Below, in pieces: positions 21,665 through 34,659 of a DNA stretch of 64,000 nt. The stretch is from contig VDMD01000038.1 of NCBI GenBank assembly GCA_007026445.1, positions 186,001 through 250,000 on the forward strand, read 5' to 3'. This DNA comes from Schizophyllum amplum (taxonomy: Eukaryota; Basidiomycota; Agaricomycetes; Agaricales; Schizophyllaceae). The notes below the pieces were generated by a model. The model did not search any database. It was not told where the DNA came from and saw nothing but the letters and a program-made list of their open reading frames with translations. The position numbers and the translations under genes were made by a program. The stretch's first letter is position 1, and the number at the start of each line of letters is the position of its first letter.

Positions 21665-24553
21665 TCACGACTCCGTTTTAGACGTGGAGAAGGAGTGACC
21701 GCCAACGCTGATATCGGACAACGTCTTGAAGGCCTCCTTGTACGCGTCCAGAAGCGCCTTCACGCGTGTCCGCTCCGCGACCAGGCTCTCGTCCTCGTTC
21801 AGCATGTCCCCGAATAGCTCGGGCTTGTACAGCGACGCGACGAGGCGGTTCTGCACCTGCTGACTGGTGTTGTTGACGAGGAAGTGCATGATCGCCTTCG
21901 GGACGAGGTCCTGGATGCTTTGGCGCACGATTCCGAAGTAGGACGAGATGAGCGAGCGGATGAGGTTTGTCTCCATCTCCTCCCGCATGGACAGGTGCTG
22001 GTTGTCGTTCGGGATCTGCGAATGGCGTCAGTCAAGAGTGAGAGTAGCTTGGAATGAACGACGCACGGCCTCAATGTGCTTCCCCAAGCTCTTCATGTCG
22101 AACGCTTGCCTGTTCGCCAGTAGCCCAGAGTTGATCGCGTTGTCAGGGCCAGATACGTCCCTGCCTGATGGTACCACCGCCTTCTGCACAACGCCCGAGT
22201 GCTGGTGTCCCCGATCCATATCCATGCCCACACTCGCTCCCGCGACCGGCCCTGGCCCACTCTGGCCGAAGAAGTAGGTCAGAAACGTCTCCCGTGCTGA
22301 CGACGGCGGGCTGCTTGACGTAGAGCTAATCCGCTTCGACGAGTTGTTCCCCATGTTGGGCACCGCCGAGTGAGGTCGTTGCGGCGGGCGTGGCGTCGGG
22401 AAGCCGCCATCCATGGATGTTCGTGCGCGTTCGTGAACAGTGTTCGACACCGAACGCGGTGTGCCGGCTGACTCGTTACCTCCCTCATCCGACGACTCCT
22501 CCCCGGCTTCCGATCCATATCCGTTCATAGGCTCGGTCGACTGTGGCTTTTCGTAACGTTAGTCAGGTCCCAGGACGCACGGATACTGCTCACTCGTGGC
22601 ATGACCCGAGCCCGCGGAGGCGAGGACTGTTGCTGCTGCTGTGCCGCTTGCGCAGAACCGGTAACGAATGCCGGGTGGTTCGTGTTGATGTACGCCGCCT
22701 GAATCGCAATCAAACTGCTCGCGTACTCTGACGTCGGGCCTAACCGTTCGCGCAATAGATCAGACACGACTTCGACGAGGGCAGAGTGTAGTCTCGGGAA
22801 GCGTTGAAGCTCCTGCGTTTCGTTAAGCACCATCACTATACAGCAGATATGGGAGACATACGTTGCTGGTGCAGTTATGACAGATCTTGACGAGCTCCTC
22901 GTACACGAGCTCGACACAGCGCAAGCTAGGTGCTTCCAGCAGCTTGATCTGAGGCTTCACCAACAGGTCGAACGCGACTTCCGGCACGAACAGGCTTGGA
23001 CGAGGGCCGGTAGAGTTGCGGATAGCAGTACGGATATCTTGGTTATCCAAGTTTGAGTTCGGCTCGATTGATGATAGTGCATGGCCGAAGACGTCGTTGA
23101 AGATGTAGTATATCCGCGCGCCACCGGATAGCTCCTTGGTGGAGATGTCGACATTCGTTCCTTCTATCGAAGCGACGAAGTCACGGGCGAATTGTGTCAT
23201 TAGACGCAAGATGAGCCCCCCTTGCTGTAGACGTACGTTAGTCAGTGAATCTACGGCAACACGCATATACGCACTTGATTTTTGTCTCCGAAGATGGCAG
23301 CGTCACCGTAGGCATTCAGCTCCTGCTGCGCCTGACCCATCAGCGTGTTGAGACGCGCCTTCATGTCCGGAAGCTTCTCGCGAATGTGATTGAGAAGGAC
23401 CTGCGCAAGGTGTCAGTAGTGTTCTTGCAACACCGCGTGCCACGCACCGAGTTGAGTGTCTTCGCCAAGTATCTTGTGCCGTTCTTGTGTGCGATATTCC
23501 GGTACGCAGAATGTGTGCGGAAGAATTCGTCCTCGGAGTTCAGCGCCTCCTTCATGTCTTTGTGAGAGTTGATGTCTTGCTGACTGCGGTTCACGACACC
23601 AATGAAGCCGAGCTTGAGCGGGTAGACGCGACCAGTGAGAATATCAAGAGCATTCGTGCCGGCGTCCATGAGATCGAGCTTAGTGAGGATACCAATGGTG
23701 CGGCGTCCCTGTGGGTCCACGGTACGTGCGAGTTTGAGCGACTCGGAGTTCGCGAGGTCCACATTGGCGGGTGAGACGGACAGGATGACACTGGGGGAGA
23801 AGGTGAGGGGGGTTTATATCGCAGCGACGCGTCACGCACCTGTTCGGGTTGCTGATGTACTCTACGACCAAGTTGCGGATCTGCTTCTCGATGTCGCTGG
23901 GCTGGTCCCCGACCGGAATCTGCGCACGGACGCGTCAATAGCGCACATATAGTTGTTGCGTCGCGCACGCACCTTCGTCAAGCCTGGCAAGTCGACAAGC
24001 GTAAGATCGAGAACATTCGGGCTGTAAATTCTGAGGGAGATGGGCAGCTTGCTGATGCCCTTGTTTTGTCCGGCGACACGGAAGGTTTCCTGCTCAATCT
24101 CCTTCCGAACCTCCTCAAAGTCCGTGAAGCGCTTGTCGACGTGCAGGAACTGGGCCCATTCGGTACATGGTGGCGGGTTCTCTTCCGGCACGGGTGTGTG
24201 AATAAGCTGGAGAACGAGTGGTCGGCGCGTAACAATGCCTGATCCTCGCGGTAGAAAGTCTTTCCCGACGATGCTGGACACAAGAATTAGCTTGAAGTCG
24301 CGCTGAGTGCAAGGTACACGCACGTTTCCAGGACACTGGACTTCCCCGCGGACTGACTTCCAACCTACGAGTCCTCAGCTATGGTACACAGTGCAAACGC
24401 AGTCCGCGTACCACCACCAACTGCGGCATGTCCAGTTCACCTCCTGCGTCGTCATTGTCAGGGAGCGCCGGGAGCAAGGCGGCGCGAGCACGAACCAAGG
24501 TTATTGAAGGTGTCCTGGAGCTTGTTGACGAGCTTTATGAGGTCCGTGTCCAT
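21665..24553 (-). CDS. VPS1: Vps1-type dynamin GTPase
   Basis: A large GTPase that oligomerises on membranes for vacuolar sorting, peroxisome fission and actin-linked endocytosis. The start at 24553 gives [19 protein letters not shown]. After two short introns come [20 protein letters not shown] (P-loop GSQSAGKSS), [31 protein letters not shown] (DxxG), [20 protein letters not shown] and [13 protein letters not shown] (TKxD). These are followed by the middle domain ([30 protein letters not shown]) and a Ser/Pro-rich insert with [12 protein letters not shown]. The C-terminal GED begins near [20 protein letters not shown] and contains [20 protein letters not shown]. There is no pleckstrin domain, as expected for Vps1 rather than classical dynamin. 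About nine exons are present, with all G motifs intact. Confidence 0.96.
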
Positions 24554-25176
24554 CTTGCACGACGGTCAGCGGCTCGCGCTGGAGAGAAAGAGGATGGGGG
24601 TTCGGGACAAGGAGCGCGTCGCGCGTCGTCACGGCAAATCAGCGGCGAACTAGCAATTCACTATTTGCATTTGCTTTTCCGCACCGGCTTCCGAGCCTCC
24701 TCGTCATCCGGCGCCGCGTGTTGAACAAGTCGTGAACTATATGCAGAAATAATGATTCCTGTCTAATGGACCATATACGATTCCAGAACATGCAGGTAGC
24801 TAGCGTAAAGAGTTAAGCGAGTCGTAACAGTAGTAACTAATCATAAGCGTCCCATGAAGGCGAGCAGGGAAGGCGCCCCTGAGGCGGCAGGTGCTCCTGG
24901 CACTCTGGAGGCACGAGCACGATGAGGGGACACCGAATAAAATCCGCCGACCTTCCCGCTGCCCTTCACTCCCCGCGAGGGGAGCATCGCCGATCTACGA
25001 ACGGTCAAAGAAAGCAGGTGGGGGAGAGTCGGAGCGCCGAGGCTTGTAAATAACGGAGCGCACGAGTCGGAGAGCGAGCCTGGGGTCGGGTCGCGGGAGG
25101 CGGAACACGAGACGAGCCGCGTTGGGGCCAAGGAGGCCGCTGGCTGCAGGAGCCATATGTCGCGCGCGCCCAGAAG
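24554..25176. other. Intergenic between VPS1 5' and the BCS1-like 3' end
   Basis: This should hold the VPS1 promoter on its left side. Open frames at 24841-25288 on the minus strand lie beyond the stop of the BCS1-like gene and look like chance. Confidence 0.4.
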
Positions 25177-28092
25177 CTAGGGCGCGGTCGCCGCGACAGG
25201 CGGCGGCGCAGGCGGATCGATCGCGGGCTCGTCGGCGGGCGCCACCGCCGCCTCCCCGGTCTTGTCCTTGACGGTCACGGCGACCCACTTCTCCTTGGGC
25301 TCCTGCGGCGCCTGCTTCTTGTCGGACTCTTCCTCAGACGTCGCACTCTCTTCCGTGTCGGCGTCGATGCCCGTCGTGTTCTCCGACTCCGAGGAGCTCG
25401 AGGAGGATGACTCAGACGACGGCTCGGCGGGCTTCTCAACTGAAGCGGGAGCGGCGACGGGGGCCTCAGTCTTAGGTACCTCAGGGTGGGCAGCCTTCTT
25501 GGACTTGCGGCGCGCCTCTCGGCGTTCGACCTTTTCCTTCTCGGCCTTGTCCTTCTCGAGCTTCTGGTTTTCGGCCTATCAAGAACGGTCAGAAGACAGA
25601 AAAGACAAAGTCGTGCGTCACGTACCTCCTTATCCTTCACCTCCTTGTCCTCCTTCTAAAAGGGTACGTCAGCATCGCGGAAACATACTTGCGCCGATCC
25701 AGAAACCAAACCCCGACATCCGCTTACCTCCTTCTTCTCCTTGTCCTCCTTCTCCTTCTTATCCTTGGCCTCCTGAGCATCACGCTACGGTTGTGTCAAT
25801 ATACAATCAAGCCAAGTACCACTGGCGACGCACCTCGGCCTTGGCCTTCTCCGCCTTGATCTTCTCGCGGGTCTCGCGCTCCGTGACGACCCAAGCCGCG
25901 ACCTCGTCAACGCACTCCCTCGGACGCGTCTTGTTCTTCAGCAGATACCCCTGAAGCGCGGCGACGCTAAGCTCGTCCTCAGGGATAGCGTCCCCAAAGC
26001 GCTTCGCGAGGTCCGAGATCTCCTGCTCGCTGAGCAAGGGCGCAGCCTGTGCGCGGCGCTTGGAGCCAGGCAGGTTCTTCTGGGACAGGTCCTTCTCCGA
26101 CGACTCGATGGTCGGGGTCGCCGGCACAGAGACGGGCCGCGCAGAGGGGAAAAAGCACTTGAAGATGCCCTCGGCCTGCCACTTCGTCGCGTTAGTGAAG
26201 TTGACCCAGACGTCCATGCGCCCAGGGCGGCTAAGCGCTGGGTCCAGGCGCTCGATGTGGTTGGTCGTGGCGAAGAGGAGGCGACCCTCCGCGGCGGCGA
26301 CACCATCGAGACTGTTCAGCAGACCGCTCAAGCTGAGCGTCGAGCCGTCGTTGTTATCATTGTTGTTGTTCTCCTTGGTCGTGCTGACGGCCGCGGTAGC
26401 GGCAGTCGGGACGCCCGTCGAGTTGGCGTCACGAGAGATGCCGCGCGTGAAAGCCGCGTCGAGGTCCTCGAGCAGCAGGATGCACCTGAGCGCCACAAAG
26501 TCAGGAAGGGCTTGCCAAACACGAACAAGCAACACGAACCTCGACGGAACGTGACCCATGAGCGTCGTGAGAGTGTTGTCGCTCATCCTGATGAGAACGC
26601 CGGTCTATCAGCATGAGGTACCGAGTGTGATGATGCGATCGCACCCTTTGGAGGATAATGATACGACATAGATGTCAAGCCCGAGTTCACCGGCCAACGA
26701 ATGAATGAGGGACGTCTTGCCACTAAGCAGACGGATGTTCGTCAGTACACGCGCCTTGACTGCATCAAACCGCGAGAGCGCACCTCCCAGGCACACCATG
26801 CAGCAGGTACCCTTAAGATTAGAAGAAGCAAGTCAGAATGAAAGCTGTTGAATGGCACCGAGCACAACTGACCTCGCCTGAAAGGAATACCTGCACAGGA
26901 TCATTAAGCGAATACTTCATGGACACGCAGAATCGCCGACGTACCACGCTCGGCGTACCATTCTTCGGACGCCAGGAAGTCCTTGCAGTCCGCCAGAAGC
27001 ATGTCCTTCACGCCGGGCTGCAGGACGATGGAGCTCATGGGACGTTTCTGGCGCGCACCATTCCAGCGCCAGCAGCCGTAGGACCTGTGAGGAACGCGGT
27101 CACGCGGGGACGACGCGCTAGAGATAACCGATCACGCACGTATCAGCCATGAATATGTGCACGCGGTGCTCGGCGTCTTTCTCGTACTCCCGTTTGGCCT
27201 CCAGCACGAGCTTCTTGAGAATGTCATTGTTGCGGGCGACGACACTGAAGTGACCGCGACGTAAGCGAATGAATGAGTGTGCGGGAGGGATGCGGTGTTA
27301 CCTAATCTTCAACGCCTCGCCGCCGTAGTCCGCATAGCGCTTGGTCCGCGTTATCTGGCATTAATGAGTCAACAGGTATCATGACGGTGGCGAGGACTCA
27401 CCCGCAGCCAATGCCCGCGGTAATAGATGGTGTGCGTAGTGTCTGAAGAATAATGGTAAGCCTTCATTGGGGTCGCAGCGGTGGGAGTACAAGCTTCTCA
27501 CCCAGGGAGGGCATGAACGCGACCTTGCGCTTACGCCTTCCGTGAACAAGATCATCTTCCTCCTCTTCGTCTTCCTCGAGGTCACCCGTCGTGGACTGAG
27601 TGAGGCCGCTGCGCCCTCCGGAGCGCGTGGTGATGTCGAACTCGCGACTGCGACCCCAGGCAGGTTGCTGTATTCTACGCGTCAGACGCGCGCCACAGGG
27701 TGATCGAGTGGCGCTCGCGTACCTTCGACAGCCAGTGCATGAGCCTGGAGGAAGAGTTAGCGACGGCAGGTCATGGAGAAGTGGCGGTGGCGCACCAGTC
27801 ATAGGGATAGTCCTCCTGACTGAAGTGGGCGGTGAGGAAGAAGGCTACGCGAGGGGCTCAGTCTTCGGCAGCGGGCGGGAGCGGTGCGGCGCCGACTTAC
27901 AGTCGACGAAGCCATTCCAGGCCGAGACCGACGCGCGCCGCGCCGTCTCGACGGTGCCTCCAATAACGACGAGTTTCTGGCGACAGGTCAGTCGACGTTC
28001 ACGACGGTGAGCAGGCGACGCACCAGGGTGTCCTGAATTCCATTACCGCTGGAGCCAAGCACAGGCGAGAGGATATTCTTCAGGGCGTCCAT
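25177..28092 (-). CDS. BCS1-like AAA ATPase with long charged C-terminal tail
   Basis: Bcs1 is the inner-mitochondrial AAA translocase that inserts the Rieske protein. Agaricomycetes carry many BCS1-like paralogues whose roles are not settled. The start at 28092 gives [20 protein letters not shown]. The BCS1_N region shows [20 protein letters not shown], interrupted by an intron. The AAA module has Walker [21 protein letters not shown], Walker [33 protein letters not shown], and arginine-finger and sensor regions [20 protein letters not shown]. The lid includes [20 protein letters not shown]. The extension ends in a Lys/Glu-rich coil ([23 protein letters not shown], spread over tiny exons) and a Ser/Glu/Pro-rich tail ending PPPVAATAP. 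The tail is atypical for genuine Bcs1. More than ten introns are inferred. Confidence 0.88.
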
Positions 28093-28937
28093 TGTGATGG
28101 GGTGCCAATGAGAAAGAGGAAGAGCCGGGGGGTCGCGCAGTGAGCCGGGCTTTATATTGGGTCAGGATCAACCTCGTGTATGAAAGCGGTCTATTGAGTG
28201 GACGCGTGTCAAATCCGGGTCTTTATTCAAAAGAATCCCTTTCCCCGAAAGTAAGAAACGTCCGGCCGCTTCTGTCATGGCGCCACGAAAGCGCGTCCCG
28301 AAGCGCGCGGCTAAGCTCATATAGCGCGTCGCAGACGCGCGAGGGCCGGCTGAAGCGCTGCATGAAGGTAAGGAGCAAACAAAGCGAACGTCTTGTTACA
28401 TTTCCTTACGTCGGAAGCTCTGCCAGCCCTTTCCTGCTCCTTCATATTGTGGGAATACGTACACGACGCGGGGGCCCATGAATTGATGGTGGCGGGTCGC
28501 AACCCCCAGTTTGTAATTGTTTTTACGGTTTGAACCCACGTGCGCAGTCACGACTGTCCTCAACAGTCATGGCGACCCGAACCCGATGGCTCATCTCGAC
28601 TCTTTCAGAACTCAAATATCGGCCTTCGTGATTGTTTGTGACTCTCTACTGCTGCTGTGCTAGATTGTGCACCCTCAAAGCCCATGAGACGGACAAAAGA
28701 AGCCCTTTGACCAAGCGCGCAAAAGGCGCAAATCCTTTTACCAGAGTTCGCGGAGTTGCAAAGGCTGCCTCTTGTTCTGAACACGTGTGCTTTCAGTGGA
28801 TGGCGCAGGAACATGTTCAAACTCTCGGCAATAATATCGCTGACGTTTGATTCACCAGCGATGCAGGGTCTAATTTCCGTGCTAAGCTTCAACCGAACTC
28901 CCTTTGCCCCTACAGCCAGGTTCTACGCCCTCTTCGG
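28093..28937. other. Intergenic, promoter side of the BCS1-like gene
   Basis: No gene is recognised. An antisense pair of frames at 28605-28892 has no conserved motifs. Confidence 0.35.
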
Positions 28938-29290
28938 AGATGACTGACCGTCCACTCATTGAGACGCTCGACGACTGCGAGCCTGCTGCGAGACGAGGCC
29001 TCCGTCGCGCTCAGCGCACCGCCAGCCACGCGTCGGACATGTCGGGATCTGGGCCCCTGGGGTAAAAATCGGAAATTGAGGATGATGGCTTCGCAGAAGA
29101 TGCATCTCTGCAAGCCACGCGCCCGATAAGTCTCAGCCTCGCGTCCCTGCAGAGTCCTGGTCGCCCCGACGCTGGCCGACGCACGTCCAAGCTGCGCCGT
29201 TCAAGACACCGTATGCCTCGCCGTCAGCAACGCCAGAACGGCCCGCAAGGCCGCCAACGTAAGAACGTCCCGCAACCACACGTAAGTCGC
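28938..29290 (+). pseudogene. Possible short basic ORF with one internal stop
   Basis: From ATG at 28938 one frame reads MTDRPLIETLDDCEPAARRG, SGSGPLG, then TAA at 29061. It continues in the same frame as EDDGFAEDASLQATRP, LRRSRHRMPRRQQRQNGPQG to a donor-like GTAAGT near 29282. A 35-nt GTAAAA...GCAG segment covers the stop but is short for an intron. It could be a decayed gene, an exon pair or chance. No family is recognised. Confidence 0.2.
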
Positions 29291-32200
29291 GCGAGCGGCA
29301 GGGACTCGGAGGGACTGTGATCTGCCGTCGTCGGCCAAGACACTCAGCGGGAGGTCAGTTGAACGTTGGTTGTACGGCCGAAGACTGGCATAGCCAAGCG
29401 CAGCCGTATATCCACCAATGGCGCCGCTCCTCGCTGTACTCGTCCTGCTATGCTGCGCTGGCGTGTACGTGTCTGCGCGCCACCGTCGGATGGCTGACGG
29501 CGAAATAGCCTGATCGCACGCAACTTGGTCGGCGGTGCCCCATGGACGACGCGGACCTTTTGCGGGCCGTCCGGCGCAGCCGCAGAGAGTGCGCGACGAC
29601 TGACTCTGGACTGGTCTGACAGAAATGGTCTTCGAAGGCCACGACCGGACGCTAGTGATAGATGCAGCTCGGTAGCCTCCATATCACGGGAGTCGCAGTG
29701 AGTGTGCGAGAGGGGGAGCTCGCCTGCACAGGAGAGCGAGGTAGAGCACAGCTTGCATAGAGATGTATCTGATAAGCGCCCACTGGATAGACGTGGCGTG
29801 GCATGGGTCATATCCTCGCAGGATCGGCGTAGGCAGCGTAGGCGCAGAAACGATGACAGAGAGCGTTCTGAATAGCCACAGGCAATTATAGGAGATCAGG
29901 TGAGGAAGGATCGCGCGCAGTGGGCTTGACAGTGGGTGCGATGTGGGCTCAGCGAGCGTTCTGTAGCCGAAAAGCTGTAGAGGGAAGCAAATCTGTCGAA
30001 TCAGGCGGCGTCCCAGAGAGATCGCTCGCATCGAGTACAGGTACGCACATCGATGCCTGTTTCCATTGAAACTCGCGCCCAACTGACTCTGTCCACGGGA
30101 TGGCGAGTCACTCGCTCGTGCATCGCGCGATCGTGGGCATCCTGGTACCACAGCGACGGATCTGGAAGACAAGGGCGCGCTCTGCACATGCTGGCGAAGG
30201 CGGATAGATATCAAAGCAAGAATATGAGCGGTGAGTCACATTGAGATGGTGGAGGTCAAGAACAAGTCGGACACAGCAAAGCTTGCCAATTCGGGGCAGT
30301 TGGATGCACGTGCAGCGCCGCGGCAGCTATTCCCTGCTATCCCTCGAAATGTAGGGGGCATTTTTGAAGTCCGCGAAGGTGTCTATAGGCCGTTACTTGC
30401 TTTGTACTGCAGCACGAAAGCGCCACAATTCGCGGGCTCACGCGCAGGGGAACAATGGAAGAGAGATATTAGATCGAAGCGCTCGTCACTGACACGAACA
30501 TGGTTCTCGCTTCTTCAGCTCATTGTCCCTGTCATCGGGGTCTTTTGGCACGCTTTTAGATACATGTACTTAGAGCCCTTGTCACCGAAGAAGTCCTAGT
30601 GATCTCTGTTGACTCGCACGCACCAGCCCGGACAGACCAATGGACGATACCCCGAATCTTCAGCGGACCCGTCGGCTCTGTGTCTTTCGAAGTCGATGCA
30701 CGAGACCGTCACTTGTCAGCAGTCTCCTCCAGTACAGTCTGCGTGAGAATGCAGTCAGGTTAGCTTGAGCATTAGTTTCCCATGCTGCGGCAAAACACAT
30801 TCTTGACGAAGGTATGCGTAGGAAAAGATAAAGAACGACGACCGGCATGAATTTGAACGACGTCCAGTTGTGAAGCAAGTGAAGCGTCTTCCCGTAGTAT
30901 TTTAAGTCTTCATGGGATGAGCGTCTGAAAATGCGGGCTGCGCAATAGCGGCAAATTGGTGCGCAAAATCCTAAGAAGTTGACAAACCGCCGAAGGACAT
31001 AAGTAAGCCGATGTCCGCCGCAAGCAATGCCAGGACATACGACAGCACCAGACATGCGCTCAGACAGAGGATAGCAGGGAAGTTGTTGGCGTACGCGCGC
31101 CATGAGAGAAAGACGCGAGAAAATTCAGAGCGTAAGCCAAAGACGCAAGCCGGGGTCCATCTCTTGAGGATAACGGGGATTGTCAATGCAGCTGGCAATA
31201 TCCCAAATATCAACGTAGCCACGTGGGTTGAGCTTCGTTCGCTACTTGACGACATACGTATCTTGTTTGCTGCGGTCGAAGCGATATCAAGGAGCGACGA
31301 AGATCTACTGCATGCCCAAAACCTTCGGTCTATCTCGGTAGCTATAGCAAGCTCGAGGGTCCCATAAGACGTGCAGATAACAGAGCCCAGTGCCCGAGTA
31401 CGTGTTTGATGACATAGCCGATCCATGCGCGTACAGGAGCTGGCGTTAGGCGGAGTTCATAGAAGAGTGGCGGGAGTCGGAGACTCTGGAGAAGAGAGCA
31501 TGGCATGAAGGGACGTCCGTGCGCAGTCTGCGCAGAGGCGGGCATATGTGGACTAACATGCCCGAGGCAGAACAAGCAGGCTGTGTGGCAGGAGAGCAGA
31601 CCCAGGCGTGTCTTGGCTGAGTACTAGCGGGAGAGGTATGGTGGCGTCGACGCCCACATACTTGAAACTGCGTCAGAAGTCTTTCGTTAGTAGCTTGTAA
31701 AGGAGCGTCCAGCTGTACGACGGTCTACAGAGTGCGCGAACGACGTACTGAACAAACTCTCCCCGAAATGACGATCCAGAAGCTGTGCGAAGGGTATGAC
31801 CCTTGCAGGAACAGCAGGGGTGTAAAGTCAACTGGACACCACTCTGACACTCCAAGAACCAAGAAGAACATAGGAAGCTGTCATCGTGAAAGCTGAAGCC
31901 TTGAAGCGCCGAAGACTGGCGCACGCACGCCACTCAGCGCGGCCAGAGGTTTACCGTATGGCGGACACATACAGATTATGGGATAGGAAAGTCGGTCGAC
32001 GAAGGTGGATACGAATATAGATGTAGACGCCGGGCTTCCAGAGTGCAGAGCGTATCAGGAGAACGATGAAGGGTGGCAGGAGGAAAGGTCCGGACACCGG
32101 CGCCGATGTGCCGCTGGCTTTGCTCTGCGGTGGCGCTGACAAATATCAGCAAACTGAGCCAGACGGGCCAGCTCAAGGTCAGCTTTCCCTAACCCCAGGC

Positions 32201-32452
32201 TAACTCCAGGCCAACATGTCTGTTGGTTGGCTTGGGTATGCTGTCGGTACGGGACGTGCATAGCCTAAAACAATGATAATATGGGATAAGTCACAAAACA
32301 ATGAAATGTCGGTACAAAACACATTTATCCAACGAGAGAGTATCATGTACATCATTCCGAGCGACGATGCGTCGCACGGAATCATCAAGGAAATTTACAG
32401 GTCATCGAGAAGATATGTAGCAAGCAGACCTGCCTATAGTCAGGCCTCGCGC
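29291..32452. other. Gene-poor region with scattered hydrophobic minus-strand frames
   Basis: Minus-strand frames at 29684-30214 (ILPHLISYNCLWLFRTLSVI), 30660-31103 (FKFMPVVVLYLFLRI) and 30971-31426 (NFPAILCLSACLVLSYVLAL) contain membrane-like stretches. They could be exons of one polytopic membrane protein gene, perhaps degenerate. I could not assemble a convincing exon chain or recognise a family, so no CDS is called. The rest shows nothing. Confidence 0.3.
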
Positions 32453-34419
32453 TCAGCGGCCGGGCGTCGTGCTCCTCCCAGGCGTCGTCCCCCGCTTGGG
32501 CGTCCCGGGCACCAACCGCTTCGGCGTCGGCGGCACCACCCCCGCCGTCAACCTCCGCTCCCCCACCCCCCGCTCGTCCAGCTTCCGCAACTCCCTCGCC
32601 GCGTTCTGCGCAGCATCGCCCAGACGCGCCGCGGGCCGCTGCCCGTCCACCCTCGCCAGAGCGCGCAATATGGCCGCAGGGTCCGCCGCGGCGGCGCCCG
32701 GGCGCGCGTACGCATTGAGCACTTGCGCGCTGCCGCCACCCGCGATGTACGGCGCGGCGCCCAAGGCGAGCAGCCGCTCGCCGAGGAAAGCGAAGCGCGA
32801 GTCGAGCACGTCGGACGCGCAGCGGACGAGCGTGCGCGCGCTGTGCGCGGCGTCGCGCAGCTGGTCGACGTCGAAGGCCAGGCGGTCGAGGCGCTCGCGG
32901 CGCGTGCGGGCGAGACGGGTGCCGCTGGTGATGAGATCGCGGGCGGAGGCGACGAGTCGGCGGGTGATTTCGTCGTGGATGAGGTGGTCTTGGGGGAGGG
33001 ACACTTCGTTGAAGGCGGAGCTTCCGTCCGCGCGCTGCTTGCCCTTGGCCTTGTTCGAGAGATGGGTTTGCTTGTCCTTCTCGAGTTTCGCACGCCCTGT
33101 CTTGATGCGCTCATCCCAAATATGACGCGCGCCCTTCCATTCTTCGTCCTGCGCTTCGGCCCTGGTATCATCTTGTCAGAAGATGCGAACAAGTATGTAG
33201 GCCAAGCACGTACTCATCGTTGCGCTGAGTGTAAACCTCCTCCCATTGTGCGTTGGTAACGTTGAATTTGTTCGGCTTCAACGGAGTGCCGGTAGCGAAA
33301 GGGTCTGTGTGATAGGTTGGGAGGGAAATCTTGCCCTGGTGGAGCATAGCTATGAAGGCGTCTTGGGTTTGTGTGACTAGCTGTCGCGCATTGGGAGTGA
33401 GGCTCGCGTCGGGATCCAAGGCTCGCCGATCGGCGAGGCAGTATACGAGGTGCCGTAACCGTTCTGGCTCCGACTGGTCTGGGTCGATGTGCTTGCACAA
33501 ACTGGAGTCCGATACAGATTTGTGTGGCGTGGCTGGGATAGCGAGTCAGATAAAGAACATGATGGGGGGTTAAGGGACGCACGTATGGCACCAGCATCGC
33601 TTATGCGCTTGCCTCGCGCATTCGAAGAGCTCCGTCGCCTGTTGCCGTTGGGCGTTCGCGTGTTGTCCCGCCCTCGCGAGTCGTCGTCAGGTTTCCGCAG
33701 GCCCATCGACTCGTCGCGCAGAGCGCGGTTCCGCGCGATGGTGGGCGACTCGGTCGCGGTGTCTGGTATGGGTATTTGACGGTCCACGACGGAGAGCCGC
33801 CGCCTATGCTGCTTCTGGGTTGCGGGAGGGTTCTCGATGTTGAAGTTGCGCGACGATCGGCGGAGCTCGTCCGCCTCGGTCGTCATGGCCTGCGCGTCTT
33901 CGTCAAGCTCGGGGGACGAGCGCGTGGGCACACATGGGCCCTGGCCATCGGGGTCGCGTGATCGTGGATTGGGGACATCCAGGCGCGAGGGGGCCGCCTG
34001 CGCGGTCGAGCCTGTCCTCTTCCGTTTGGGCGGCGGTTCTGTGCCGTTCGCGGTGGCCGATGGCGGCACAGAGGGCGCGCGGGATGGTGGTTGGGCGCTT
34101 GGACCGCGGGCAATAATAAAGCCACCCGGCTGTTCCTCGCCATTGAACACTGCATGGGTCCGTAAGAGGTTCACACGGAGACGTCGCCATGGACGTACGT
34201 TTGCGCTTGCTGGACTTACTGGCCTGCAATTGCGCGTAAGTTCAGGGGGACCACAACGCTAGCAGAGCGCGTACGCACTGGATCCTTCTTCGCTTTCTTG
34301 GTCGCCTTCATGAGAGTTGTAGAGTCCTCCGGGGCCTTTCGTTTCGAGGTCGGGCCGGGCGCGGCAGGGGTCATGGAGGATATTGCTGTGACCGAGATGG
34401 ATCTGAGCACGGTAGTCAT
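32453..34419 (-). CDS. DSN1: Kinetochore Mis12-complex subunit Dsn1/Mis13
   Basis: Dsn1 (Mis13) is a structural subunit of the Mis12/MIND complex linking centromeric chromatin to the Ndc80 complex. The start at 34419 gives MTTVLRSISVTAISSMTPAA, followed by Lys-rich KRKAPEDSTTLMKATKKAKK and a long disordered basic/Pro region. The diagnostic conserved block is ARGKRISDAGAI, an intron, then TPHKSVSDSSLCKHIDPDQS, EPERLRHLVYCLADRRALDP, and QWEEVYTQRNDE. This matches the Mis13 signature (RGKRxS...Y/C-K-H-I-D, EPxRxRxL). The helical C-terminal half (LIHDEITRRLVASARDLIT, FDVDQLRDAAHSARTLV) ends in a TPKR/TTPGR repeat and a stop at 32453. The start is 240 bp from that of the divergent NTO1-like gene. 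Confidence 0.9.
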
Positions 34420-34659
34420 AGATTTATGGTGGGGGCGCCGCGCGGCAAAGGCCTGATTAAAGGGACGCGACGCGAGGGATATGTGATAGTTGAGAACAAG
34501 ACGCGCACCGCGTATTTTCCCACGATCCCATCAACTTTCAACAAAGATTCATTGTTCTCGCCAAGTTCTCGCTTTGTTCTCCGCCACCGTCACTGACCAT
34601 AATATCAAGTATCCGCATGGCTGCCTGCCACTGACCCCCGAGACTCGACCCAGAGAGAC
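34420..34659. promoter_or_regulatory. Bidirectional promoter between DSN1 and the NTO1-like gene
   Basis: Only 240 bp separate two divergent start codons, so both promoters must lie here, or their elements extend into the genes. No clear TATA box is visible on either strand. Confidence 0.6.

Noticed and set aside
25262..25954. 230-codon plus-strand open frame
   Set aside because: Antisense to the Lys/Glu-rich BCS1-like tail and its introns; low-complexity Ser-rich shadow.
32273..33259. 328-codon plus-strand open frame
   Set aside because: It is the antisense shadow of DSN1 exons. Its Arg/Ala/Pro-rich composition comes from the GC-rich opposite strand.
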